A stretch of 64,000 nt of DNA, taken from assembly GCF_020360975.1 (NCBI RefSeq), contig NW_025408667.1:1054001-1118000 (forward strand), given 5' to 3'. Shown here piece by piece: positions 24,654 through 33,747 of this stretch. The position numbers and the translations under genes are program-made. Origin of the DNA: Hirsutella rhossiliensis. Lineage: Eukaryota; Ascomycota; Sordariomycetes; Hypocreales; Ophiocordycipitaceae. The notes under the pieces are model-generated. The model was not told the origin of the DNA and did not search any database. It was given only the letters and a program-made list of their open reading frames with translations. Each line of letters begins with the position of its first letter. Within the stretch, counting starts at the first letter, position 1.

Positions 24654-25106
24654 TATAACGACCGGTATTATTCTAAAGATAAACCTATCGAGGGTTTATA
24701 TTAGTAGATATAATAGGGCGTAGTCTAAGTAATAATAAGTATATTACGTTAGTAATAAGTTAGAGGTTATAGACTATAGACTATAACTAGGTAATTAAAA
24801 TTAAGATAGAATCGTAATAAAGATCTATATTAAAAGCTAGAAGCTATCTATCTAAAGAAGTAAAAGTAGGTAGCTATATATACCTATAGAGTATCTTTAA
24901 ATCACGGTCCTAGCGTAATCCTTCGTAGCTTACTATAGCTTACTTATAAGCTATGCTCCTAAATAATCTATCTATATAAGGCTTACTTAGCTATGCTCTG
25001 GTAATAGCTAAGCCTAAGTAACTTCTCGTCCTAACTATTATTCCGAGCTGCCTTATTATATAAACGTAGCCGGCTCTCCTACGGCCCGCTAACTATAGTC
25101 GTAATA
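24654..25106 (-). repeat. 5' LTR of G2a
   Basis: 453 bp, aligned to 17649-18108 along its whole length including the U3 end with CGTAGCCGGCTCTC. Confidence 0.8.
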
Positions 25107-25691
25107 ATAACCCTTAAAAATAAAGACCTCTACTAGATATCTATACCTTCCTTTAAGGAAAGTAGGTTAGGATAAGCCTATCCTTATAAATAAAAATATA
25201 TATAAGATATATAAGTTAATTATAAGTAGAATAGATACCCTATTACCTATTTTAGCTTAGTAGTTTTAAAGATATCTATAAATATAAGAATAGGTAGGGC
25301 ATAGAATATTCTAGTTAAATCTACTACTTATACTAGAACCTATAGTCTTACGTTAACTATTACGCTATAATTAGACTTCCTACTAAGTTAGGAAGATATA
25401 CTATAGATAGGGCTTTTTAAGTACTATAGAATATACTAGAACGCTAACTAATTAGTCTACTAGTAGGCGAGTAATAGTCTATAAAAGACAAAGGGTTTCC
25501 CTAGGAGTAGTAGATAGTATAAGTAAGTTAGTATATATCTTTTGCAACGCTATTCTTTTAATATATTATTTAGCCCCTTATATACTCGTTATAAATTCCA
25601 GATAAAATCCTACCTTATACTCCTTCGACCGATCTTTCCGCTTACGTTATTAATTACCTAATTCTACGCTTATTATTTATACCTTCTTATA

Positions 25692-26220
25692 ATTAGCCTC
25701 TTTAAGCCTAGCTTAGCCTTACTTTAAGCTAGCTACTTCTAGCTTAGCTAGCCCTTAAAGTAAGTAAAAAGGTAAAAGAAAGCTACCTTTAATAGCCCTA
25801 TTAGCCTTATACTTATCCGACCTATATTTTAATACTTATAATAGACCTAGCCCTAGCCCTAGTACCTTTTTCTTAGGGACTAGGCCTAAGGATTCTTTTA
25901 GTAAGCCTTTTAAGCCTTTAAAGAGGCCTAAAAAATTAAACCCTTTTATAAGACCCTTATAAAAGGGCTTAAGAAGGTAGCTATAAGGACCCTAGACTAC
26001 TAATAGCCCTTATAATAGCCCCTATACTAGTTTAAGGCTACTTAGTAGCTTAAGACTACTTAAAGAAACCTTAAAGTAAGCTTATAAGCTAAGGTTATTA
26101 TAAAGAAAGCGCTTAAGGCCCTAGCTAAGGCTTTAGTAAAAGCCTTAGTAAAAGCCTTAACTAAGGCCCTAGCTAAGAAGAATATAAAAAAAAACTTTTA
26201 ACTTATCTTAAAGCTAAAAA
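25692..26220 (+). pseudogene. LINE ORF1, 5' part
   Basis: RIPed frame ending in a lysine/alanine/leucine-rich heptad-like repeat, KALAKALVKALVKALTKALA (about 26110-26170), encoded by imperfect tandem units. It continues after G5 as ESLILTINLI. A coiled-coil ORF1 before the knuckles fits a Tad1-like LINE; the role is inferred from position. Confidence 0.55.
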
Positions 26221-26410
26221 TGTGAAAGGCCTCTAGTGAGTTGATACAACTAACTAGTCCCTATGCTGTTTACTATCAAGATAGAGAAGAAAGAAAGAAA
26301 GAAAGAGAATCTACTACATGAGAGCACAATAGCATTTTATAGCTTCGAGCCAATGGAAGGTTCTAGAAGCTAGGCGGCGCAGCCGCCGTTAAAGCAACTT
26401 GCCCGTTACA
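26221..26410 (-). repeat. 3' LTR of G5
   Basis: 190 bp, TGTGAAAGG...CGTTACA on the plus strand, with a GAAA microsatellite at 26287-26306. Confidence 0.95.
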
Positions 26411-26426
26411 TTACCTCCTCCCTTCC
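26411..26426 (-). other. G5 polypurine tract overlapping the pol stop
   Basis: Sense GGAAGGGAGGAGGTAA directly abuts the 3' LTR. The final TAA (26411-26413) is the polyprotein stop, so the tract overlaps the last codons. Confidence 0.8.
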
Positions 26427-26700
26427 AACGTTTCCTCTTCCGGGGTCGTGGCAATCTGTGGCAAGATGACTTGAGAAGGTGACACTCCTTTTATGCTTCT
26501 TCCATTGCTTCCATGCATCGGTGTGTCGAATAGTAGTAAGGGGTTCCACGTAGGCTGCGAGTAATCATGCCATTTACGAGCACCTTCTTATGCGTACCTT
26601 CCATTCTTTCATCCAGAATTCTTTCAACAAGGTACATCTTTTCGCCGTCCACCAGCACCGGTGGGGCACTCTCTTGATCGAGTTTCTGCGTGGCAATGGG
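26411..26700 (-). pseudogene. G5 chromodomain, one-base frameshift
   Basis: Sense reads VLVDGEKMYLVERILDERM then KKVLV; the next codons make sense only in the +1 frame (WHDYSQPTWNP). A single missing A in the run at 26573-26575 explains it. The pattern, an aromatic-rich strand followed by TWNP/TWEP, is that of a chromodomain, which in chromoviruses directs integration to heterochromatin by binding methylated H3K9. It forms the C-terminus of the integrase. Confidence 0.75.
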
Positions 26701-28000
26701 TCTCCGGGGACTGGCCGGAGTAGGTCGACGTGAAAGACTGGATGGATGCGCCCAGGCACATCCAACCTGTAGGCATGTGGGCTAACTTCCGCGAGCACTT
26801 GATATTTGGCATGTAGCCAATCGAGCTTCTTGCAGGGTCGCGATGTTTTGACATTTCTCAAGTTGGTATACCCAATCCCCAGGCTCGTATCTCGGTGCGG
26901 CTGTCCTGTGCTTGTTGGCTTGCGCTTGCTGTATTTCCTGGGCCATAGCTATCGCTGCTTGCGCAAACTCCGTGGCGTCCTGTAGTCTCTGAATAAAATC
27001 CTCCGCTGTCGCTTCCCCCTGCGTCGTGTCTTCCGTTCTTCGATGCTCAACTAATTGGATTGGCTCGTTGTGGTAGCCGTGCATGAAGAAGAACGGACTC
27101 AGTCCGGTGGAGGTTGCTTCCCTCTCGTTAATAGTCGCCATCGCGATTGGAAGCAAGTCTAACCAGTTCTCCTGCAGATAATTCGTCCATATCCGAATCC
27201 TCTCTACCTCTTGGTTCATTCGTTCTGTTGCACCGTCGGTTTGTGGATGGTACGCCGTCGACAACCGCTGCTCGATCCTAGCATCTGACAGAAACTTTTC
27301 CACATACCACTGACAAACTGGGGACCCCGATCACTGGTTATAGCCGTTGGGATGCCATGGACGGGTAGTGTCGTTCGAAGAGTCTTCTTGCAACCGCTTC
27401 TGTGGAAATATCGTTCAATCCTTCGAGTTCGACGCCTTTGGTGAGTCGGTCCGTGACCACCATGCAGTTCGTCGCGCCATCTTTCCCCGACGGTGGGAGG
27501 TCAGTAATAAAGTCAATGGTAATTTCGCTCCATATGCGTTGCGGAATAGGGGCGGCTTTAGGAGTCCTTTCTTTGTATCCCTCCAGATGGTGTTTCGTCC
27601 GCAAACCTCGCAGTTGCGCACAAACCGACGTACATCGCTAGCGGCACCCGGCCAGAAGAAGCGTCTCGACAGAGTCGAGTACGTGAGGTCCCTTCCAGGA
27701 TGTCCGGTGATATGAGAGTCGTGAGTTTCCTGGATGATCTTTGTACGTAGCGGCTCCGAACCGGGTATCCAGACGCGTTCTCTAAAGCACAGCAGGCCTC
27801 TATTGTCTAATGAGCATTCTGAAATGCTGACAACCTTCTCCTTCTGTAAGTCTGTTGGCACACTCTTCGCTCCATCTGCTACCAGCTTCGTGAGTTCTTG
27901 ATAAAGCTTGTCTTCTTGCCGTGCGGCGTGCCACAGCTGCTGTAACTCCTCATCTTCAAATATCCTGATCTCTTTTCCGAAGTTGATTTCCTGGGCACCC
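26701..28000 (-). pseudogene. G5 integrase
   Basis: Zinc-binding part: THDSHITGHPGRDLT and FVRNCEVC-R (about 27610-27720). Core: [10 protein letters not shown] (about 27510) with the first Asp; [16 protein letters not shown] (about 27240) with the catalytic Glu. Then FFMHGYHNEP and the C-terminal YEPGDWVY and HPVFHVDLLRPV. Frameshifts lie near 27605, 27338 and 26861; the second Asp motif falls in the frameshifted stretch around 27310-27340. It catalyses insertion of the cDNA in intact relatives. Confidence 0.85.
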
Positions 28001-28570
28001 TCGGTGTTGGTAGACAATGTCGATATTGGGACCCTTCTAAGGTGATCATTTTGGAATAGCCTCATAATGCGTCCCTTTAGTCGTTCATCGGAGTAGTTGG
28101 CCGGCATATCCTGGTCCCGTCGAGAGAGTGCGTCAGGCAATCCGCCCTTGCGGCCCGGCCTCCATTCGAGCTCGAATTGGAACCTGGACAGGAACTCCGA
28201 CCACCGCACTTGTCTCTCTGTCAACCTCCTTTCCGAGTAGAAGTACCTCAGGTTCTTGTGGTCCGTTAGGATCTTGAAGTGCTCTACTGCCCGTAGCTCT
28301 GTTTCCCTGCTCCAAACATCTGAGAATGGCGAGTAGCTCCTTGTCATGGATAGCGTAGTTCGCTTCGGCTGCCGAATGTTTCTTCGAGAAGTATGCGACA
28401 GGTCGTACCAGTCCATCCTTATCATCTGCTGCAGAGCACGCCTCCCGACGCGAATCCTGAAGCGTCTGCTTCACGATAGTCTCCCTTTCTGGATGGAAGT
28501 GTGCAAGGATCGGGGCCGTGATCAACAAGTCCTTGAGCTTCTCGAAGGCTTCTTCGCACAATTCATCCCA
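28001..28570 (-). pseudogene. G5 RNase H and connection
   Basis: EEAFEKLKDLLITAPILAHF, then the RNase H pieces VAYFSKKHSAAEANYAIHDKELLAI, then in another frame FKILTDHKNLRYF and RWSEFLSRFQFELEWRPG, ALSRRDQD. A frameshift near 28425 and 28340 breaks it. It degrades the RNA strand during reverse transcription in intact relatives. Confidence 0.85.
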
Positions 28571-29547
28571 ACGGAATGGCGTCCTTCTTCGTTAGCCGCG
28601 TTAGCGCTCCGCTATCACCGAGAACTCTGGCATAAACATCCTGTAGAAGTTCGCGAATCCAATAAAACTCCTCACGGACTTAACATTCGTCAGGGTTGCC
28701 CATTCCTTCACAGCCTCAACCTTCTCAGGGTCGACTCGGATCCCACACTCCGCCTCGATGATAAACCCAAGGTATTTCACAGCCTTGACTTCGAATTCAC
28801 TCTTGTTGATATCCAGTTGCAGCCCGGCGTCCATCAGTCGTTGGAGGACCTTGCCGACCTTGTCGCGGTGGTCTTGCAGGCTTCCAGAGGAGAAGATCAG
28901 GACATCGTCGATATATGCTGACACAAAATCGTCTAGGTAATCCTGGAGCGCGCTGTTAATGTACCGCTGAAAGGCTGCTGGTGCGCCTGTCAGGCCGAAT
29001 GGAACTACCAGCCATTCGAAGGATCCATAGCGCGTTCTGAAAGTTGTCTTTCCTCGTCGCCGGGGCGACCCTGATCTTATGGAACGCTGCTATAACATCT
29101 ACCTTGGTGAACCACCTTGCCTTGGCTATCGTTCGCAAGGTCTCGCTCAGTAAGGGCAAGGGATAGCGGTCCCTCTTCGTTATATGGTTCAAACCTCTGT
29201 AATCCGCAGAAGCGGATGCCTCCGCCGGGCTTCTTCACCATAAGGACTGGTGCCGCGGCTGGCGAGCTGCTGACTCTAATAAATCCCTTGTCGAGTAGTT
29301 CTGTGAGAGTCTTCCGTAGTACCAATAGCTCCTCGCGGGACATGCTGTAAAGCGGTCCCCAGGGTAGGGCTTCTCTCGGCCATGCTCGTCTTTCAGCACT
29401 TCGATCTTCAGGTCCACACCTGGCCGATGAGGGGCAGCTGGTCGGCCAGTTGCTGAGAGCTCGAGACCACTTGTGGTACTGTGGTGGCAGCTTCTCCATT
29501 ACGTCAGTCTTCGGTTTCGGTCTTAGGGCCTTGTCAATATCCGCCAT
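28571..29547 (-). pseudogene. G5 reverse transcriptase
   Basis: REELLVLRKTLTELLDKGFI, VLMVKKPGGGIRFC, ITKRDRYPLPLLSETL, WFTKVDVIAAFHKIRV with the first catalytic Asp, and the double Asp motif YIDD at 28904-28915, followed by VRSFIGFANFYRMFMPEF. Frame breaks lie near 29350, 29190, 29050 and 28950. The gene is otherwise close to consensus, with all catalytic residues present. Confidence 0.88.
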
Positions 29548-29600
29548 CGTGACCGAGTGAACTCCAATGCCGCCTTTGCGTTTGTCACGGCGTGCTTCTG

Positions 29601-30071
29601 CTAAAAGGTTGCGGCCATGACATTAGAGACATCTAGCTGTGGAGGCTGGTAACGTCGTCGGTCTCGTACTTGAACTCCATTGGACCCGATCTCGAGATAT
29701 CCTTCCTTCGCATGGATGTGAACATCCTGGTCTTCCATCCATCGTTTACCCAGGATCATATCCCAGTTCAGATCGTCGATGACGTACATGAAAACACGAT
29801 GCTGCTGATGTCCATCGAGGTCGATCGACACATACGTGATCTTGTCGATTTTGACCTCCTTGCCGTCTCCCGCTGCATTCTCCAAGATGCGCGGCTGGAC
29901 GCGTATATGTGGCAACTGGAGAGAGTGAAATGTGCGCTTGCTAACCGCGCCGTAGCAGAGGCAGCCATAGTCGACAAGAGATGGCACGAAGTCTGTGCCG
30001 TTCACCCTGACGTCTGCTATGAACGGTTCTCCGTCCATTTTTGCTTTTCCGCTCACATCCCATTCTCTCAC
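29601..30071 (-). pseudogene. G5 aspartic protease
   Basis: An open stretch of 156 codons with retropepsin features: FVPSLVDYGCLCYGAVS (active-site motif with Tyr in place of the usual Ser in DSGC, a possible inactivating change), and ILGKRWMEDQDVHI near the C-terminus, the counterpart of the hydrophobic-Gly motif. It follows gag and a degraded knuckle. Confidence 0.8.
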
Positions 30072-30149
30072 AGCCGCCGCGTGTCCCTAGTCTGAATCTT
30101 CATCGTTATGAGAAGAGTATCGTCTTCGGCGACCTCGGCTTTAGTGACC

Positions 30150-31326
30150 GCTGGTCGTGACGGGGTCACGGCATTGACCTGAGTGCGTCGGGTCGTGTTT
30201 GCGGGTCGGATAGGCGCAGCCAATGGACAGCGCTCGATTCTGCAGTTGTCTCTTCACAACGGAGGCAACGCCCTTCACGGTAACGGGCGTCCATCTCGGC
30301 CTGGTCGACCCACTTGGCACGCTTGCCCAACAGCGCTTGGTCTTCTGGTCGCTTGGATTGGTAACCATATGTGTTCTTATCACTGCGGGTGCGCGCAGCG
30401 TTCACTTTCGCGGATGCTTGTAGAGTTGGTTCCCATTCCATCATATCCTCTCGTCTAACTTCGGTTTTCTGGCCAGGCTGTTTCTGGGCAGCCTGGCCTC
30501 CATGATTCTGGTGGTTGTCATAGTTGTCCGAACTCTTTGTGTTGCCTCGAGGCCTTTCCACTGACCCAACAATTCCATCTGGCTGCTCAGCGAATCGCAC
30601 TCCTCGCCAGCCCAACATAGCTGCTGATGGCAGAGGGTCAGAGCCTATGAGGGCTGCTTTCATTTTATCGTTTAGTGCCTCCTGGAGGTAGGAAATCTTG
30701 CTGTCATCTGGCCAATACTCGGCGTTGGCATTGGCGATCTCCCTCTCAAAGCGGGGGTAAAAGGACGTGAACGGTTCATTCTCTCCTTGCTTAATCGAAT
30801 GCAGGTTGCGTGTAGCTCTCTGCTTGCGATCCCTCTCCCGTACAGCAATTCGAGGCGGTTGAGTAGTTCAGCAACATTGAACGTTTTCTTCTCGGTTTGC
30901 ATCTCCACAAATGTGGTCACGTTGTCTTTAGCCTTGCCTTCTAGGCTCATGAAGATGTACATAAAGTGGCCTTCTGCATCTCAAGGGCTTCTTTGTCGAC
31001 TCGTAGCTTTCCTTCGGTTTCTAGTTTCCAGCTTCGCCACTGGGCTTGTCGCCGCCGAATTTCGGTATGTCTCGTAATTTGGGGCGCTTGGTTGGTGAGG
31101 GTTGTGAGTGGCGACCACACGAGTGTCCTCAATGGGACAGCCGGGGTGACAGATGGCGTTGGCTCTAGGAGTTCAGACGAACGGGCTTGCTGGTGTTGTT
31201 GGTTCAGGGCAATAAAACGTTCTTCAAACTGGGTGTTTCTTCGGAACTCTCTTCTCTCAGACTTCGTATCTCGGCAACCAGGGCGCTGAGGACGTCCGGC
31301 TGCATGTTGTTGTTATCTTCGGCCAT
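30150..31326 (-). pseudogene. G5 gag with degraded zinc knuckle
   Basis: Preferred start is ATG at 31324-31326 (MAEDNNNMQPDVLSALVAEI), after the leader repeat. The frame shifts near 31204, 30950 and 30740. The capsid core is seen as YIFMSLEGKAKDNVTTFVE and NVAELLNRLELLYG. The knuckle near 30230-30270 reads GRCLRC-EE, then in another frame DNCRIERC, so its spacing is C-x2-C, a shift, then C-x4-C, with no clear His. An upstream ATG at 31485 lies inside the LTR and would put the leader repeat in the protein; I consider it fortuitous. Confidence 0.8.
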
Positions 31327-31370
31327 CGCGACTTCGCTGAACGCTAATAGTTCGACGGGACTCAGTTTGG

Positions 31371-31442
31371 TGTCTTCAGTGTCTTCGGTGTCTTCGGTGT
31401 CTTCAGTGTCTTCGGTGTCTTCAGTGTCTTCAATGTCTTCAG
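31371..31442 (-). repeat. 9-bp minisatellite in the G5 leader
   Basis: Eight tandem copies of TGTCTTCRG (plus strand), between PBS and gag start. If translated in the frame of gag it would give Glu-Asp-Thr repeats. Confidence 0.9.
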
Positions 31443-31444
31443 TG

Positions 31445-31456
31445 ATCTTGATAGTA
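31445..31456 (-). other. Self-priming PBS of G5
   Basis: Sense TACTATCAAGAT starts at the first base after the 5' LTR. It is the exact 12-base reverse complement of ATCTTGATAGTA in the LTR (31507-31518). This is the arrangement known from Tf1 and the sushi group, where the 5' end of the mRNA primes reverse transcription. No tRNA-type PBS (TGG...) is present. Confidence 0.75.
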
Positions 31457-31646
31457 TGTGAAAGGCCTCTAGTGAGTTGATACAACTAACTAGTCCCTAT
31501 GCTGTTTACTATCAAGATAGAGAAGAAAGAAAGAAAGAAAGAGAATCTACTACATGAGAGCACAATAGCATTTTATAGCTTCGAGCCAATGGAAGGTTCT
31601 AGAAGCTAGGCGGCGCAGCCGCCGTTAAAGCGGCTTGCCCGTTACA
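31457..31646 (-). repeat. 5' LTR of G5
   Basis: 190 bp. If 31518 is the transcript start, as self-priming predicts, U3 is 128 bp and R+U5 62 bp. Confidence 0.95.
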
Positions 31647-32600
31647 AAAAAAGGAATCGCTAATACTAACTATTAACCTTATTACTTCTTATAATAAGCT
31701 TAATTAAGCTATAAAGGAACTAGCTATATTAGCTCTATTAACTTTAAATAAAAGTAATATAATTATAACGATAAAGGCTTTATATATAATAAAGAAGCTT
31801 TTAAAGTAGTAAGAGAAATAGTCCTTATACTTTAAGGAGCTACCTATTAAATTAGTTAACCTTCTTACTAGCTAGACTAAGCTAGTAGCTTAGAGCGTCC
31901 TTAATCTTTTAAAGACCCTTATCCTTAATATCTTTATTATAAAAGCTAAAACCTTTAGTAGGATCGATATCCTAGGGTAGCTTAGATAACTAAGTACCTT
32001 AAGCTTAATATAAAAAGTAAGATCTATTATCTTTACAGTCCTTTTAAAGGCTATAAAACCTAAATACTAAAAAAAAGGCCTTTATATAATAAGTCTATAT
32101 ATTTAAGTTAAGGCCTATAAGGAATATACTATATATATATAGTATTATAGGTACCTTTCTTTTAGCTATAACCCTTAGACTTACTAATAGGTTATTAAGT
32201 ATACCTTTTACTTAAAAAAGTACTTAATTAAGGACTATAACTACCTTAGCTATAAGGCTAGCTAAAGCTATTCTTACTTTAAGGTTTAATATTATAACTA
32301 TAAGAAAGAGTACCTTATAACTAATAAAGTATAATATAAAGTCTAAAAGAGAATAACTAATACTTAATAGCCTTAGCCCCTTTATACTTATAAGGCCTTT
32401 AAAGCCCTTTAGGCCCCTTAGGCCTAACTATAACCTTATTAATATTATATAGTATAATACTAATAAGTAAGAAATAGCTAACCTATTAATCTTAAAGTAA
32501 GCCTTAGAAATAAAAGTAAACCTTATCTTATTATAAGAGCCTTACTTTTATAAGATTAATAATAACTATATCTTTATATAGTATTTAGCTTATAACGTTA
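31647..32600 (+). pseudogene. LINE ORF1, zinc-knuckle part
   Basis: Three knuckles can be traced at about 32143-32290. The first (32143-32184) reads Y-x2-Y-x4-Y-x4-Y, exactly the spacing of C-x2-C-x4-H-x4-C. A second (YTFYLKKYLIKDY) and a third follow. TGY and CAY codons both become TAY under RIP, so Tyr at all ligand positions is the expected fossil. Upstream the frame runs KELAILALLTLNKS. Confidence 0.65.
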
Positions 32601-32699
32601 TAACCTTTATCTCTTTTACTAACTTTCTTAAGCTTATTAAGAGGCCTAAAGTTATAGCTTATAAAAGAAAGGAAGCTTAAATAAAAGCTAGCCCTAGCT

Positions 32700-33112
32700 T
32701 TAATATTTTTTATAATCTTAATATATAGGCTATAAAGGTAAAAGGTATTAAACTATTTATCCTTATTAACCTATATAATAAAAAAGAAGTTAAAAGGGCC
32801 TTAGCTAGCTAAAGCTAGTAAGGGCTTCTTATAATAAAAAGGCTACTACTAATAGCTTAGCTCTTATAATAGCCCTTTTTATTAGTAAGGGACTTTAATT
32901 TATACTACTTTTAGTAAAACTTATTTATAAAACCTTTTAAGGCCTATAATATAAAAGCCCTTATTAGCTAGCTTAACTACTATAAAGCTTCCTTACTAAT
33001 AAACCTTAAGGTAGCTATTAAAGGTACCTATTAAAAAAAAGGCTTAAAAGAGGCTTTAGTTATAGACCTTATATTTTATAGCCTCTTTAAATAGTTAACC
33101 TAAGCTAACTTT
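32700..33112 (+). pseudogene. LINE ORF2, AP endonuclease
   Basis: FLLVRDFNLYY corresponds to the PLLVGDFNLHH motif of LINE endonucleases; ALVIDLIFYSLFK corresponds to the SVIDLTFAS motif. C2a interrupts directly after QANF. It nicks the target DNA in intact elements. Confidence 0.7.
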
Positions 33113-33598
33113 TGTTGCGAAGCGTGGCCTGATTTCGCAGTTCTCGGAGATATCCCTTAGCAAGAGGGACCAAGGAAGCTGAAAAACACCCGGTGTAGAA
33201 GAAGGAAGAAGGAGCTAAAAAAAGGTGTAGAAAGGAGGGTGGGGGTATGAGGGGAAGCAGAAGTGGCGATAGCTTCCTATAGAGGTAGCGAGAGATAAGA
33301 CGGATGTGCCGGCAACGGCTGGAAAGGAGGGGAAAAACCGGCAAAAAGCTCGGTAGTCGAAAGGACATTAGTGGCTTCTTTAAGCAGGATCTTCTTTGTT
33401 AATTGAGATGCTAGAAGGGTATAAAGAGGGGCGTTAGATAGAGGAAAGAAGGACAATTAAGGCAATACAACAATCACTCCCCTACTGCAATTGCTGCCCC
33501 CGCAAGATTCAAACATCTCTGCCCTACCTGTCCGACCCCTTACTTCCAATTTTACCTTCGTGCATTTTTATGCACTTCTCGTATCTCTCTTCGCGAGA
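33113..33598 (+). repeat. 5' LTR of C2a
   Basis: 486 bp, TGTTGCGAAGCG...TTCGCGAGA. Both LTRs end in GA, not CA, yet the flanking duplication and the adjacent PBS fix this boundary. Confidence 0.85.
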
Positions 33599-33609
33599 GT
33601 TATGAGCCC
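33599..33609 (+). other. Primer-binding site of C2a (initiator tRNA-Met half)
   Basis: GTTATGAGCCC abuts the LTR. It is complementary to the anticodon region GGGCTCATAAC of initiator tRNA-Met, the type of internal primer known for Copia elements. Confidence 0.8.
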
Positions 33610-33747
33610 GGGAGGAATAGTATTCCTATACCTTCCGGCTACTGCAAAAGGCACCTTTCTTGCATCCCTCGTGGCTTCATTTTACCCCTCTTACTAGAAA
33701 AGCCGATTTTTAACCGACTTTTCTGCCCCCCCTCTTCTTTCGCAACG

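Larger units (their letters stand above)
17649..25106 (-). mobile_element. Gypsy G2a, complete but RIP-saturated
   Basis: 7458 bp, minus strand, LTRs 17649-18108 (3') and 24654-25106 (5'), target duplication ATAAC at 17644-17648 and 25107-25111. Uninterrupted X sequence at 41556-41560 and 49860-49864 shows the empty site with one ATAAC. Both LTRs carry the same U3 type. The internal sequence is the reverse complement of G2b's, with gag, zinc knuckle, protease, RT, RNase H and integrase. It encodes nothing intact. Confidence 0.85.
17533..25691 (+). mobile_element. Solo LTR X1, interrupted by G2a
   Basis: About 696 bp in two parts (17533-17648 and 25112-25691), flanked by ATTAG (17528-17532 and 25692-25696). 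It starts TATGAAAATATACC and ends CTTCTTATA, RIP forms of TG...CA. It is alignable to 49748-50443 over its full length and to 41444-41762. Since X2 pairs such LTRs around Copia RT sequence, X is probably the LTR of a Copia lineage. G2a lies inside it. Strand is arbitrary. Confidence 0.7.
26221..31646 (-). mobile_element. Gypsy G5, young chromovirus-type LTR retrotransposon
   Basis: 5426 bp, minus strand, inserted in LINE ORF1 with target duplication AAAAA (26216-26220 and 31647-31651). The 190-bp LTRs are identical except for two adjacent bases (AA at 26396-26397, GG at 31632-31633). CA and TG are normal: no RIP. Order: self-primed PBS, gag, protease, RT, RNase H, integrase, chromodomain, with the pol stop abutting the 3' LTR. 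All domains are recognisable, but the reading frame shifts repeatedly, so no full polyprotein is encoded as written. Confidence 0.95.

Noticed and set aside
27347..30458. Plus-strand ORFs over G5 (for example 28346-28921, 29670-30095)
   Set aside because: Antisense to clear RT, protease and gag frames, with no motif of their own.
31204..31485. Gag start at 31485 giving an Glu-Asp-Thr-rich N-terminus
   Set aside because: That ATG is inside the LTR and upstream of the PBS. ATG at 31326 after the minisatellite is more reasonable.
33105..33697. Open frames inside the C2a LTRs (33105-33368, 33491-33697, 38810-39385)
   Set aside because: They lie within or across non-coding LTR sequence and repeat in both LTRs only because the LTRs are duplicates.
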